A stretch of 64,000 nt of DNA from Vibrio sp. UCD-FRSSP16_30 (GCF_001676025.1 NZ_LZFW01000003.1:1-64000); one strand, 5' to 3'; numbered from the stretch's first letter, positions 7,749 through 17,563 are shown. Notes: a model not told the origin generated them from the letters alone. Translations and numbers: made by a program.

Positions 7749-8349
7749 GTTATTTCCATTTATTGTTTTATTAATAACGGAGTAATAATAATGAAAATTA
7801 ACATGATAAAAACTAACGCTAGTCAAACTTTGTAACAAGTCAAATGAGGATTTTGTAAGCAAATATGTCCGTAACATTATGTTTTACGTTTCAGTTAACA
7901 TAATGAGTTTGAAGGATATTTAATAGATATTAGTTAAAATAGTAACTGACATCACTATCACCCTATCTAATGCTAATTATAGTAAATTAACCTCATAAGA
8001 CATCATTGTAATGTATTCATAAGCAGTTCAGATACTTCCAACATTGAAATACTATCTTTCACCTCTAGTTTTAAACTGAGTTGAATGGTTAGCTGTATCC
8101 TTGTGTCTAGGGCTTCCTTTTCATCTAGAAAATGGGCATTGTAGTCCCTATAAACTTGGCTAAATAGAACTCTTTGAGTGACTGGTTGCACATTGTTAAG
8201 CTATTGAACTTTATAAATTAAAACCACATCTATTCAAGTCCAATGAACATAATTTTTATATCGATAAATCAATCTTCAAAGAAAGGGAACTTTCTTCTCA
8301 ATCTTCCATCTACTTATTTATCGTTTTGAACGTAACAAGGAACATTTAC
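7749..8349. other. Intergenic stretch upstream of the BAT operon
   Basis: Mostly AT-rich. The only candidate gene is the doubtful 62-codon frame at 8003-8191 on the minus strand. It probably carries the promoters of the flanking divergent genes. Confidence 0.4.
8003..8191 (-). CDS. Doubtful small ORF
   Basis: This 62-codon frame starts at GTG, is leucine- and glutamate-rich and helical in character (LDTRIQLTIQLSLKLEVKDS), with no obvious ribosome binding site and no known family. It is in a 600-bp gap, so it may be real, but support is weak. Confidence 0.25.
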   Translation of the reverse strand: MQPVTQRVLFSQVYRDYNAHFLDEKEALDTRIQLTIQLSLKLEVKDSISMLEVSELLMNTLQ

Positions 8350-9306
8350 ATGCCTGCGCAGTCTTTCCAGCACCTACAACGCTACCTAGAAACTCAAGTT
8401 ATTGGTCAGGATAATTTGGTTAAACAGCTACTCATCGCACTATTAGCTGATGGTCACATTTTGGTAGAAGGTGCGCCTGGCGTCGCGAAGACTCGGGCGA
8501 TTAAATGTTTAGCCGATTGCATAGAAGGCAGCTTTCATCGAGTTCAGTTTACGCCGGATCTGCTGCCTTCTGATTTAACGGGTACCGATATTTATCGCCC
8601 AGAGACGGGTGAGTTTCAATTCAAATCGGGGCCTATTTTTCATTCACTGGTTTTGGCCGATGAAGTCAACCGAGCTCCCGCAAAAGTGCAAGCAGCCATG
8701 CTAGAAGCCATGGCCGAAAAGCAAATCAGTGTTGGTCAAACCACCTATCAATTACCTGAGCTTTTTCTGGTAATGGCAACGCAAAACCCGATAGAGCAAG
8801 AAGGGACTTATCCTTTACCGGAAGCGCAGCTAGACCGCTTTTTACTGCACATTGAAGTGAACTACCCTGATGCAGAAAGTGAGCTTAATATATTGCGACT
8901 GAATCGCGGTGAAGCACTAGGAGAGGTGCATAGCTTTAATGACACGCTTGCAGAGAAAGATATTTTTGAAGCTCGTCGCCAAGTGCTATCCATACACATG
9001 TCTGAAACCATCGAGAAATACATTATTCGTCTGATCATGGCGACCCGACAACCGAGTGCTTACAGCGAGAAATTGAGCCAATGGATAGAAATGGGCGTCA
9101 GTCCTCGAGCTTCTATTGCCCTTGATAGAGCCGCTCGCGCGAGTGCATGGTTAGCGGGCCGTGATTTTGTCAGCCCAGAAGATGTGAGCGCCGTTATTTT
9201 CCCTGTATTGCGTCACCGATTACTGCTGAGTTACCAAGCGCAAGCTGAAGGTATTGATGCCAATAGAGTAATCGAAGAACTGCTGCATACTGTTGCATCT
9301 GCATAA
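8350..9306 (+). CDS. MoxR-family AAA+ ATPase
   Basis: This 318-residue ATPase is the first gene of the BAT operon. Walker A is GAPGVAKT (residues 41-48), Walker B is LVLADEVNRAP, and the sensor region is VMATQNPIEQEGTYPLPEAQLDRF, all diagnostic for MoxR proteins. These act as chaperone-like ATPases working with vWA proteins. The ATG at 8350 has an AAGGAA site 7 bases upstream. A TTG eight codons earlier is less likely. The next gene starts 10 bp after the stop. In Bacteroides, Leptospira and Francisella, Bat loci have been linked to aerotolerance or stress resistance. The role here is inferred. Confidence 0.92.
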   Translation: MPAQSFQHLQRYLETQVIGQDNLVKQLLIALLADGHILVEGAPGVAKTRAIKCLADCIEGSFHRVQFTPDLLPSDLTGTDIYRPETGEFQFKSGPIFHSLVLADEVNRAPAKVQAAMLEAMAEKQISVGQTTYQLPELFLVMATQNPIEQEGTYPLPEAQLDRFLLHIEVNYPDAESELNILRLNRGEALGEVHSFNDTLAEKDIFEARRQVLSIHMSETIEKYIIRLIMATRQPSAYSEKLSQWIEMGVSPRASIALDRAARASAWLAGRDFVSPEDVSAVIFPVLRHRLLLSYQAQAEGIDANRVIEELLHTVASA

Positions 9307-9316
9307 GGTCATTCTT

Positions 9317-10318
9317 ATGTTTGAACGCTTCAAAAGCGCCGCCTTATTTGGTGCTAAAACCAGTAGTCAAAATCCCTTTGAGCGCGCTATTTCTGCGGCG
9401 CTATTACCGCACACCAGCAATGGTGTGACGGTTAATATCAATGAGTTAAGCTTTTACCAATTACACGGTAAACGTTGGCAGCCACCCGCGAAAAGCCTTT
9501 GGTCTCAACTCAACGGGCAACACACCAGCTCTCACAAAGGGCAAGGCATGACCTTCTCGGAAGTGCGCCAATACCAAGCCGGTGATGATGTACGTCAAAT
9601 AGATTGGCGCGTTACTGCTCGCACCGGAAAAGTGCATACCAAGCTTTTTACCGAAGAGCGCGAAAGACCCGTAGTGCTGTTTATCGACTTAACGCCGAGT
9701 ATGTTTACTGGCACGCAATTGCTATTAAAATCAGTGCAAATGTGTCATCTAGCCAGCTTATTAGCTTGGACGGCAATGAGCGGAAAAGACAGAGTGGGCG
9801 CGATTATTCGTTGTGGTGATTCCCTGACCGAGATTCGCCCCTCAAGCTCTAAAGTTGCGTTGCTTCGCCTGCTCAATCGCTTGTGTGAAATTCATAATAG
9901 CGGCTTAAATAATGTCGCTAGTATTAAATCGATTAACCGACAGGCTTCCTTGCAAAAAGTGACTAATCTTTGCCGTAAAGGCAGTGAGCTCATTATTTTG
10001 AGCGATTTCTCGTCTTTCTCCGAGCAAGATATGGCCTCTATTGCCCAAGTATCTGCGCACAATAAGGTTCGAGCTATACAAATTTATGACCCTATCGAAT
10101 TAGGTGATACACAAGCCAAAGGCATTCAAAAAGTATTGGGCAAAGAGCAGATTATGTCTGTGAATTTATCCAATAATAAAGTGAAGCATTCTATCCATGA
10201 TACCTTTCGCCACCAGCAGCAGCAATTAACTGAGCAACTTAGCCAGTACGGCATTGCGCTATCCATTGTCTCTAGCGGGATCCCAATTTTACAACAGCTG
10301 CAACCGCACACATTTTAA
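9317..10318 (+). CDS. DUF58 domain protein of the BAT operon
   Basis: This is a 333-residue cytoplasmic protein with the DUF58 signature DVRQIDWRVTARTGKVHTKL, followed by a vWA-like fold (VVLFIDLTPSM with a partial MIDAS motif). The start at 9317 has an AAGG site. An upstream in-frame start at 9293 overlaps the MoxR gene and is less likely. It follows moxR and precedes the DUF4381 gene by 10 bp. DUF58 proteins almost always sit beside MoxR ATPases and are presumed partners. The exact activity is unknown. Confidence 0.9.
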   Translation: MFERFKSAALFGAKTSSQNPFERAISAALLPHTSNGVTVNINELSFYQLHGKRWQPPAKSLWSQLNGQHTSSHKGQGMTFSEVRQYQAGDDVRQIDWRVTARTGKVHTKLFTEERERPVVLFIDLTPSMFTGTQLLLKSVQMCHLASLLAWTAMSGKDRVGAIIRCGDSLTEIRPSSSKVALLRLLNRLCEIHNSGLNNVASIKSINRQASLQKVTNLCRKGSELIILSDFSSFSEQDMASIAQVSAHNKVRAIQIYDPIELGDTQAKGIQKVLGKEQIMSVNLSNNKVKHSIHDTFRHQQQQLTEQLSQYGIALSIVSSGIPILQQLQPHTF

Positions 10319-10328
10319 GTAAGTCACT

Positions 10329-10826
10329 ATGAGCCAAATACAGCAACAAACACACGCATTACCATTAAAGCCGATTCACTTACCTGCCGATCCGAGCGCA
10401 TGGCCTTTAGCTTGGGGCTACTGGGGAATATTGGGCGCTATTTGCGTTGTTCTGGTGATTATTTTTATCACCCACAGAAGCATACGCAATAAACAGAAAG
10501 CGAAGAAAGCGGCCTTACAGATTTTAGCTAAAAATGCCTCTCATTTTAGTGTATCAGAGACCCAAGAACTGCTAAGACAAGCAGCATTAAGTTACTTTCC
10601 TCGTCAAGACATTGCTAAATTGACCGGCGATAAGTGGCTGTCTTTTCTTGATTCTCAGCTTGCCTCTCCACGCTTTTTAGCCAAAAGTGACTTGTGGAAA
10701 AAAGCTTTATACGCTGCGGGTAAGTCTAGTGACCATACCAATGCCGAGCTAATTGAAGACTGCCAACACTGGCTCAATAATGCACTGCCACCAAAACGCA
10801 AATATCGCAATTGGAACGCCTCATGA
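10329..10826 (+). CDS. DUF4381 membrane protein of the BAT operon
   Basis: This 165-residue protein has one transmembrane helix (YWGILGAICVVLVIIFITHR, about residues 31-50) and a cytoplasmic helical domain ending in a basic tail. The N-terminus contains the family-typical segment IHLPADPSAWPLAWGYW. Its stop overlaps the batA start (ATGA at 10823). It is a standard member of MoxR-DUF58-DUF4381-BatA-BatB-BatD loci and probably anchors or links the ATPase/DUF58 partners to the membrane vWA proteins. Confidence 0.88.
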   Translation: MSQIQQQTHALPLKPIHLPADPSAWPLAWGYWGILGAICVVLVIIFITHRSIRNKQKAKKAALQILAKNASHFSVSETQELLRQAALSYFPRQDIAKLTGDKWLSFLDSQLASPRFLAKSDLWKKALYAAGKSSDHTNAELIEDCQHWLNNALPPKRKYRNWNAS

Positions 10827-11791
10827 GTGGATTTACCTTCGAATGGTGGTGGATGCTATTGGCGCTTCCCCTACCCTACCTTGCGTATCGTTTACTACGA
10901 GAACAAAAAGCAACCTCTATGGTGATGCTTCCGCACCTGTCTCAAACCGTAGTCGAGCAAGATAAGAGCACCAACGTTGCTAAAACATTGGCCATTATCG
11001 CGTGGATTTTATTCGTCTTAGCCAGCGCCAGACCCGTTTGGTATGACGATCCTGTAGAGATCCACCCTAAACATCGAGATGTGATGCTGGTAATCGACCT
11101 TTCAAACTCGATGAGCCAAGAAGATATGCAACAAGGAAGTGACTATATTGACCGACTGAGTGCGGTCAAAAATGTGGTCTCTGACTTTATAGACAAACGC
11201 ACCGGTGATCGCTTAGGTTTGGTGTACTTTGCCGATCACGCTTACCTGCAAACCCCATTAACCTTTGATCGTGAAACAGTAAAAGCCCAGCTCAATCAAA
11301 CCGTATTAAAGCTGATTGGTACACAAACCGCGATTGGTGATGGTATTGGGCTTGCCACTAAGACCTTTATTGACAGTGACGCACCGCAACGAGTAATGAT
11401 TTTACTCAGTGATGGTAGTAATAACGCTGGCGTAATGGACCCGATTCAAGCGGCCACCATCGCTAAGAAATTTCATACCACTATCTACACCATCGGTGTT
11501 GGCGCAGGCAAAATGCAAGTACAGAACTTCTTTATGACTCGCACTGTTAACACCGCTCAAGATCTTGATGAAGAGACACTGACCAAAGTGGCGACCATGA
11601 CTGGCGGACAGTATTTCCGAGCACGTAACGCCCAAGATTTAGAATCTATTTATAGCACCATCAACTCACTGCAACCGATTCAAAAAGCCACACAATCTTG
11701 GCGACCAAGAACAGAATGGTTTGTCTGGCCAGCTTTATTCGGATTGATCTTCGTTGTTATCACCGTTGTGATAAGGAGAAATAATGTCTAA
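10823..11791 (+). CDS. batA: BatA, membrane-anchored von Willebrand factor A protein
   Basis: This 322-residue protein has an N-terminal helix pair, a vWA domain and a C-terminal transmembrane helix (WFVWPALFGLIFVVITVVIR). The MIDAS motif is intact (D92-L-S-N-S in MLVIDLSNSM, with the later TAIGDG and LLSDGSNN elements), so metal-dependent ligand binding is likely. The ATG at 10823 overlaps the preceding stop. The gene overlaps batB by 8 bp. BatA and BatB are thought to form a membrane complex with BatD facing the periplasm. Confidence 0.92.
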   Translation: MSGFTFEWWWMLLALPLPYLAYRLLREQKATSMVMLPHLSQTVVEQDKSTNVAKTLAIIAWILFVLASARPVWYDDPVEIHPKHRDVMLVIDLSNSMSQEDMQQGSDYIDRLSAVKNVVSDFIDKRTGDRLGLVYFADHAYLQTPLTFDRETVKAQLNQTVLKLIGTQTAIGDGIGLATKTFIDSDAPQRVMILLSDGSNNAGVMDPIQAATIAKKFHTTIYTIGVGAGKMQVQNFFMTRTVNTAQDLDEETLTKVATMTGGQYFRARNAQDLESIYSTINSLQPIQKATQSWRPRTEWFVWPALFGLIFVVITVVIRRNNV

Positions 11792-13751
11792 TTTTGAGTT
11801 TCTCTACCCTCAAGCATTCTTATTGTTAATACCGCTGCTGTTGGTTATTCTCTGGATAAAAAACACATCCGCAGGCTCGCAAGTGGTTGCTTCACATTTG
11901 GCAAATGCCATCAAAGGCGAAGCAAAGAAAACAAAAGCATCGCATAACTGGTTGGTACTATTATCGATAGTTGCCGTTTTAGCGCTATCTGGCCCAAGCT
12001 TTGAAAAACAAAGCATTCCGGCTTCTCAGTCATCTCAAGCGCGAGTCTTAGTATTGGATATGTCACGCTCGGTCTACGCGCAAGACATTAAGCCCAGCCG
12101 ACTTGACCAAATCCGATATAAAGCGCAAGACATCTTGTCTTTATTTACTCAAGGACAAACTGGACTGGTGGCGTATGCAGGTGATGCGTATACCCTAAGC
12201 CCACTGACTACCGATGCGGCTACTTTATCTAATTTGGTGCACAACCTTTCGCCCGATATTATGCCTATTCAAGGGGCGCAAGCCGATCTTGGCGTAAAAC
12301 AAGCCATCACAATCATGCAGCAAGCCGGTTTAAATAAAGGGGCAATTCTACTGTTTGCCGATGATCTCGATAGCCAAGAACTGGCAAAAATCAAAGATCA
12401 GCTTAATCAACAACAAGGTCAGTGGACACTGTCTGTATTAGCCTTTGGCACAGCAGCAGGTGCACCAATTCCGATGCCTGATGGCTCTCTACTCACCATG
12501 AAAAATGGCAAAACGGTGGTGGCAAAAACCCAATTTAATCACCTTCGCTCTGCCGCTGATATTAATAATGGTCACTTTATAAAATATCGCCATGATAATC
12601 AGGATATCGCCAGCCTTATCTCTAGCGCTACCTTTGATGGCATTGCGCATAGTGATAAAAATCAGAAGATTGAAAGCAAGATTAATAATGGCTTCTATTT
12701 ATTGCCGCTGTTATTACTTTTAGTACTGCCATTGTTTCGTAAAGGTGTGGTGTTCTCTGCCATATTGGGATGCCTTAGCCTAGGTTTGCACCCGCAACAA
12801 GCTCAAGCCTCTGTGCTAGATAGTGCCTTTTCCAACACCAATCAAAGAGGCTATCAATCCTTTCAATCCAAGGATTATGCCACGGCAGCTCAAACCTTTG
12901 ACAACGCAAAATGGCAAGCGGCCGCTCAATATCAAAATGGTGATTATGCCAGTGCTATTGATACGCTAAAAGACCACCAAGACATGGATTCTATCTACAA
13001 TAGAGCCAATGCCTACGCACAACATGGTGATTTGCAACAAGCGATTGATGACTATCAAACAGTGCTTGAACAACAACCTGATAATGCCGATGCACAATAC
13101 AACCTGAATGTTGTAAAACAGCAACAGCAACAGCAACAGCAAGACAGTGCTGACCAATCAAAACAGAGTCAACAACAGGACAAGCAAAACTCGGACAACA
13201 AACAGCAAAGCAATCGCGACTCTCAATCACAAAAGTCATCATCTGCAGATCAGTCTCAGTCTGAAAAACAGCAAAATTCTCGCAATAATAAACAAAATAA
13301 CGACAGCCAGTCTAAGCCGTCAAAACCACCTCAAGATCAAAGCTCGGCTAAATCAAAAGATGGATCAGGAGATAAACAAAAACAGAAACCGTCACAATCA
13401 AGTGATTCCTCCTCTAAGCAAGATAAGGCTCAGCAACAGGCAGCAAAATCTAATTCTGACCAGTCTAATGGCTCTCAATCACAGGCGGAAAAGAAAGACA
13501 AAGCGGATGAAGCTGCGCAAAAAGCACAAATGAAACCAAGCTCGGAAAAAGATAAGTCTTCCAAGCCAGACCAAGCTAAACAAGTCGCCTCTTCCAGTCC
13601 ATCGGCTTCTACACAGCAAAAAGTGGATCCTGATATCAGGAAGTTAGAACAAGTAGAAAGTGTCAGAGATCCAAGTTACTTGCTAAAAGCACAAATGTTC
13701 CTGCAAGCAAACAGTAAAGAAGTACCGGCATCAACGGGGAAAGAATGGTAA
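11784..13751 (+). CDS. batB: BatB-type vWA protein fused to TPR and a Q/S/K-rich tail (BatB/BatC)
   Basis: This 655-residue protein contains two membrane helices at the N-terminus, a vWA domain with intact MIDAS (D92-M-S-R-S), and a second membrane segment near residues 305-325. TPR repeats follow at about 350-445 (YNRANAYAQHGDLQQAIDDY and similar), then roughly 170 residues of low complexity made of Gln, Ser, Lys and Asp, and a short conserved end (QVESVRDPSYLLKAQMFLQA). It combines what other bacteria encode as separate BatB and BatC. A run of eight glutamines is encoded by CAG/CAA repeats near 13118-13141. The gene overlaps batD by 7 bp. Confidence 0.9.
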   Translation: MSNFEFLYPQAFLLLIPLLLVILWIKNTSAGSQVVASHLANAIKGEAKKTKASHNWLVLLSIVAVLALSGPSFEKQSIPASQSSQARVLVLDMSRSVYAQDIKPSRLDQIRYKAQDILSLFTQGQTGLVAYAGDAYTLSPLTTDAATLSNLVHNLSPDIMPIQGAQADLGVKQAITIMQQAGLNKGAILLFADDLDSQELAKIKDQLNQQQGQWTLSVLAFGTAAGAPIPMPDGSLLTMKNGKTVVAKTQFNHLRSAADINNGHFIKYRHDNQDIASLISSATFDGIAHSDKNQKIESKINNGFYLLPLLLLLVLPLFRKGVVFSAILGCLSLGLHPQQAQASVLDSAFSNTNQRGYQSFQSKDYATAAQTFDNAKWQAAAQYQNGDYASAIDTLKDHQDMDSIYNRANAYAQHGDLQQAIDDYQTVLEQQPDNADAQYNLNVVKQQQQQQQQDSADQSKQSQQQDKQNSDNKQQSNRDSQSQKSSSADQSQSEKQQNSRNNKQNNDSQSKPSKPPQDQSSAKSKDGSGDKQKQKPSQSSDSSSKQDKAQQQAAKSNSDQSNGSQSQAEKKDKADEAAQKAQMKPSSEKDKSSKPDQAKQVASSSPSASTQQKVDPDIRKLEQVESVRDPSYLLKAQMFLQANSKEVPASTGKEW

Positions 13752-15424
13752 CAATGATGAACAAATTTAAGCCTTTTATTACCACTTTGGCATTAGCTAC
13801 AAGCTTATTATGTAGCTTTTCCACATGGGCACTGAATATCACTGCCAGTGTCACCAAAACCAAAGTGACTAAAGATGAAGTCATTCAACTTAAAATTGCC
13901 GCTGATGAAAAGCTCGACAGTGATAGCATCAACCTAGATACGCTATCTAATGACTTTTATGTTGGTCGCCCAAGCTTTGGCTCATCGGTTAATATCATGA
14001 ACGGTAAGCGCAGTGACAGCAGTGTGTGGACTGTTTCTATCGCGCCTCAAAAAACCGGCATATTGACGATTCCAAGTTTTACGGTCAAAAACGCCGCCAC
14101 CGCACCAATCACATTAAATGTGACCGTCAATGAACAAATGCCCACCACTGAGGACATCATTGAAGTCAGAACCAAACTTAGCAAAAAAGAGCTTTACCCA
14201 AATGAAAGCTCCACGCTAGATGCACGTATTATTGTCAAGGTTGACCCTCGCCAATTACAAAACCCAAATCTTACTAAGCCAACCGCGCCAGGGTTGCAGT
14301 TACAACCTATTGCGGAACCTAAGCAGTATCAAGCGGTACTCAATGGCGTGGACGTTTTCATTATTGACCAGTCTTTTAGAGTCACGGCTAGCACCAGCGG
14401 TGATTTTACTATTCAAGCGCCCACTCTAACTGCTGTGGTCAACTATGGTAATCGACGCGGCAACACGCACATCGTCACTCTCGATGGTCAATCACCACAA
14501 ATACCGATAAAAGTGCTGCCAATACCAAAGGATTATCACGGAGTATGGCTACCAACATCCTCATTAACACTGTCTCAGCAATGGCAACTGGATAATAACC
14601 AAGCAGTCAGCGATCAATCTGCGACCATAGAGGCAGGGGACTCCATCACCCGCACCATCACCTTAACGGCAACGGATTTAACTTCCGAGCAACTGCCTAA
14701 TTTAACCATCAACAACCCTGAAAATTTTCGGGTTTACAGCGAAAAACCAAGCTTTGCCGACAACGAAGATGGCTCAGTCACCATGACCACCAAACAAGTG
14801 CTGATTGCTAAACACAGTGGAGAGTATTCTTTACCTAGCGTGCAAGTACAGTGGTGGAATTCAGCGACGAAACAAGCGCAAACTAGCCAAGTTGATGGTT
14901 TGAAAGTAAAAGTGAATCAAGGAGAAGCTTCAAGCGCAGCGCCACTGCCGACCGCGCCTTTAGCTACATCGTCTACTGCTGATTCATCAACAGCGGCTCC
15001 TTTAACTGCGGCTACACAGCAAGGCGATAGCAAAACCGGCCATGGTTACTGGCCTTTGCTAACCGCGTTATTTGCCATTCTTTGGTTAATATCAAGCGCG
15101 ATGTGGTGGCGAGCAACCAAACAACCTGTATCGTCAAATAGAGCTTTGACTCATTCAGCGCAGACCGGTAATCTCAAAGCACAATTGATTAGCGCAATAA
15201 AGCAAGGTGACGCCATAAAAGCGCAAGCCATGCTTGAGCAGTGGCTGAAAAGTGACAATATTGCCAAGCAAGATGAACAGAGCATTCGTCAGCATCTTAA
15301 TACGATGAACCAAGCCTTAATGGGTAAAGATTCAGTCCATTGGGATAATGCTGAGCTGATAAAAAGCATTAAAAACACTAAGGCATTCAATACCCAGCAA
15401 CAAAGCGATTTAGCATCGCTTTAA
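13745..15424 (+). CDS. batD: BatD, periplasmic protein with C-terminal membrane anchor
   Basis: This 559-residue protein has a signal sequence (up to about residue 29), a large extracytoplasmic beta-sandwich region typical of BatD (VGRPSFGSSVNIMNGKRSDS, the oxygen-tolerance domain), and one membrane helix near residues 434-455. A cytoplasmic helical tail ends the chain. An Ala/Thr/Ser/Pro linker precedes the helix. The start at 13745 overlaps batB. An ATG at 13757 is an alternative. It is the last gene of the operon and is followed by a strong terminator. Confidence 0.9.
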   Translation: MVTMMNKFKPFITTLALATSLLCSFSTWALNITASVTKTKVTKDEVIQLKIAADEKLDSDSINLDTLSNDFYVGRPSFGSSVNIMNGKRSDSSVWTVSIAPQKTGILTIPSFTVKNAATAPITLNVTVNEQMPTTEDIIEVRTKLSKKELYPNESSTLDARIIVKVDPRQLQNPNLTKPTAPGLQLQPIAEPKQYQAVLNGVDVFIIDQSFRVTASTSGDFTIQAPTLTAVVNYGNRRGNTHIVTLDGQSPQIPIKVLPIPKDYHGVWLPTSSLTLSQQWQLDNNQAVSDQSATIEAGDSITRTITLTATDLTSEQLPNLTINNPENFRVYSEKPSFADNEDGSVTMTTKQVLIAKHSGEYSLPSVQVQWWNSATKQAQTSQVDGLKVKVNQGEASSAAPLPTAPLATSSTADSSTAAPLTAATQQGDSKTGHGYWPLLTALFAILWLISSAMWWRATKQPVSSNRALTHSAQTGNLKAQLISAIKQGDAIKAQAMLEQWLKSDNIAKQDEQSIRQHLNTMNQALMGKDSVHWDNAELIKSIKNTKAFNTQQQSDLASL

Positions 15425-15449
15425 TCAGATTATTCACACACTATAAATT

Positions 15450-15496
15450 AGCTCACCAAGGTTACTTATAAAAAAGTAACCTGGGTGAGCTTTTTA
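15450..15496 (+). terminator. Terminator of the BAT operon
   Basis: GCTCACC and GGTTACTT arms pair with AAGTAACC and GGGTGAGC across a short A-rich loop, followed by TTTTTATTTT. It lies 26 bp after batD. Confidence 0.95.
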
Positions 15497-15595
15497 TTTT
15501 AAACCTGCAAACTCAACAACCTAACAAATATCCGCATCAACATTAAAAGTGCTTCGTGATACATTAGCGTATGCATATTCTTTAGCTCACACCGA

Positions 15596-16612
15596 ATGTC
15601 AAAGATACCGATAATGAACTACTTACCTTTAATCGAGCAGTTAGGTTTCCAGCAGCTTAACGACACACAAACACTGCAAACCTTGTGGGGAGGTTACGGT
15701 GAACTGGTGCGTTTATCGGTTGATGATGACAGTATTATCGTTAAGCACATTGCATTGCCTGAGCAAACTGAACATCCCAAGGGATGGAACACCAAGCGCT
15801 CCCATCAAAGAAAGATTAAATCCTATCAAGTTGAGCTGCATTGGTATCAAAATTACGTGGCAACTCTTCATTCCAACTGCCCTGCGCCATTAGCACTCGA
15901 CACCATACAAACGCAGCACTCTTGGCTGATAGTGATGCAAGATTTGGCTCAATTGGGTTATATCAATACCATTCAAACCGCAGAAGATGCTCGTTTAAAA
16001 GCTTGCCATATCGAAGCGTGCTTAAAATGGTTAGCTTGGTTTCATGCCAGCCATATTCACACGGATCATGTTCACGCAGGTAACATTCAGACAGCTAGCA
16101 ACGGACTTTGGCAACACGGCACTTATTGGCATCTTGAAACTCGACCTGATGAACTGCAAGCCCTGCAAGATCAAAAACTAAAAGATTCGGCGCATAAAAT
16201 TGACCAGATACTCAATCAAGCGCCCTACCAAACATTGCTGCATGGTGATGCAAAGCTGGCAAATTTTTGTTTTACAGACGATGGTAACAATGCAGCAGCG
16301 GTGGATTTTCAATACGTCGGCAAGGGCTGCGCGATGAAAGATGTGGCGTTATTTATGAGTAGCGCCGTTTTACCCAGTGAGTGTGCAACTAAAGAGCAGT
16401 GGTTACTTGATACCTATTTTAAACACCTAAAAGCTGCCGTAGAAGATTGTCAGCCAACTCTAAATTACGCTGATATTGAGCAGGCATGGCGACCTTTGTT
16501 TTGTGTCGCTTGGGCTGACTTCCAACGCTTTGTAAAAGGCTGGAGCCCAAATCACTGGAAAATTAATCCCTATACCGAAGCCTTAACTCTGCAAGCATTA
16601 AAGCAATGCTAA
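15596..16612 (+). CDS. CHK/ecdysteroid-kinase-like phosphotransferase
   Basis: This 338-residue protein has an aminoglycoside-phosphotransferase-like kinase fold. The catalytic loop is HGDAKLANF (H216-G-D218) and the metal site is AVDFQYVGKGCAMKDVALFM, the pattern of the CHK/EcKinase branch rather than antibiotic kinases. The N-lobe carries IIVKHIALP with the candidate ATP-binding Lys. The substrate is unknown. An ATG at 15614 is an alternative start. It is a monocistronic unit that converges with the LysR gene, with stops 3 bp apart. Confidence 0.75.
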   Translation: MSKIPIMNYLPLIEQLGFQQLNDTQTLQTLWGGYGELVRLSVDDDSIIVKHIALPEQTEHPKGWNTKRSHQRKIKSYQVELHWYQNYVATLHSNCPAPLALDTIQTQHSWLIVMQDLAQLGYINTIQTAEDARLKACHIEACLKWLAWFHASHIHTDHVHAGNIQTASNGLWQHGTYWHLETRPDELQALQDQKLKDSAHKIDQILNQAPYQTLLHGDAKLANFCFTDDGNNAAAVDFQYVGKGCAMKDVALFMSSAVLPSECATKEQWLLDTYFKHLKAAVEDCQPTLNYADIEQAWRPLFCVAWADFQRFVKGWSPNHWKINPYTEALTLQALKQC

Positions 16613-16615
16613 ATG

Positions 16616-17497
16616 CTATGCAGGAAGTAACCACCGTAAAAAATCATCAATGGCGGTACTTTGCGCTTCCTTTGGTCTTAATAAGTAATAACTCTGACCC
16701 GACACAACATGCTCAGGGTATGGACGCATCAAGCGATTCAGCTTTAAATCCTCATCAGCAAGGGTAATGTCGCCAACGGCAATGCCAAAGCCATGCAAAG
16801 CCGCATTCATTGCTTGATCCAGTGTTGAGAAAATCTGATTTCGTTTTCCTTTTTGCATCACATCCCCCTTTTTCTCTAGCCACAATCCCCAATCACTGTA
16901 CATTGGGTTGGCATGTAGCCAAGTAAACTGAGTCAGATCTCGGTCATGCCAATTACTGCGCTCACCTATTATTTGATTCCAAAGTTGCGGCGCACAAACT
17001 GGCGTCAGTTTTTCTTCAAAAAGTACATGCTCTGTGACTGACAGTGAATACAGCGGTCGACCATAAACAATCACCAAATCAAAAGACTCAAAGTTAGGCA
17101 ATGATTGATGCTTAATGCTCGAGGTGAGCTCCACTTCAATATCTGGGTAGTCTTGTTGAAATGACATTAACCGAGGTAATAACCAAGACGTCACGCAACT
17201 TGGCGCATTCAGCTTTATCCGATTTGATCGCTCCGTTACCTCAACTACCGCTTTTCTTAAACGATTGAGAATATCCTCAGCCAAAGGAATCAGCTTATTG
17301 CCTTCGGCAGTCAGGGATAAACCTCGTGCTTGTCGATAAAACAGCGCAGTGCCCATCAATGCCTCTAAAGACTGTATCTGACGGCTAATGGCCCCTTGAG
17401 TCATGTTCATAGCCTGCGCGGCATGAGTAAAATTAAGATGCTCTGCGGTCGCAAGAAAGATTTGTAAATTCTTTGTCGACGGTAATCGTGACTTCAT
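16616..17497 (-). CDS. LysR-family transcriptional regulator (GcvA-like)
   Basis: This 293-residue protein has the N-terminal LysR HTH (LQIFLATAEHLNFTHAAQAM...GAISRQIQSLEALMGTALF) and a C-terminal substrate-binding domain (CVTSWLLPRLMSFQQDYPDI). It is divergent from the aminotransferase gene at 17647, with a 149-bp shared promoter region containing a LysR-type palindrome. It most likely controls the aminotransferase and solute-binding protein genes and itself. The effector is unknown but may be an amino acid. Confidence 0.9.
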   Translation of the reverse strand: MKSRLPSTKNLQIFLATAEHLNFTHAAQAMNMTQGAISRQIQSLEALMGTALFYRQARGLSLTAEGNKLIPLAEDILNRLRKAVVEVTERSNRIKLNAPSCVTSWLLPRLMSFQQDYPDIEVELTSSIKHQSLPNFESFDLVIVYGRPLYSLSVTEHVLFEEKLTPVCAPQLWNQIIGERSNWHDRDLTQFTWLHANPMYSDWGLWLEKKGDVMQKGKRNQIFSTLDQAMNAALHGFGIAVGDITLADEDLKLNRLMRPYPEHVVSGQSYYLLRPKEAQSTAIDDFLRWLLPA

Positions 17498-17563
17498 GAC
17501 TTTAACCCATGATAAAAATGCATGGCTATTATGTATTTAATTCGATTCTTCATCAAAGAGTTT

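Noticed and set aside
13147..13533. 128-codon plus-strand frame inside batB
   Set aside because: It is a frame shadow caused by the Q/S/K-rich repetitive codons of batB, and has no start signal.
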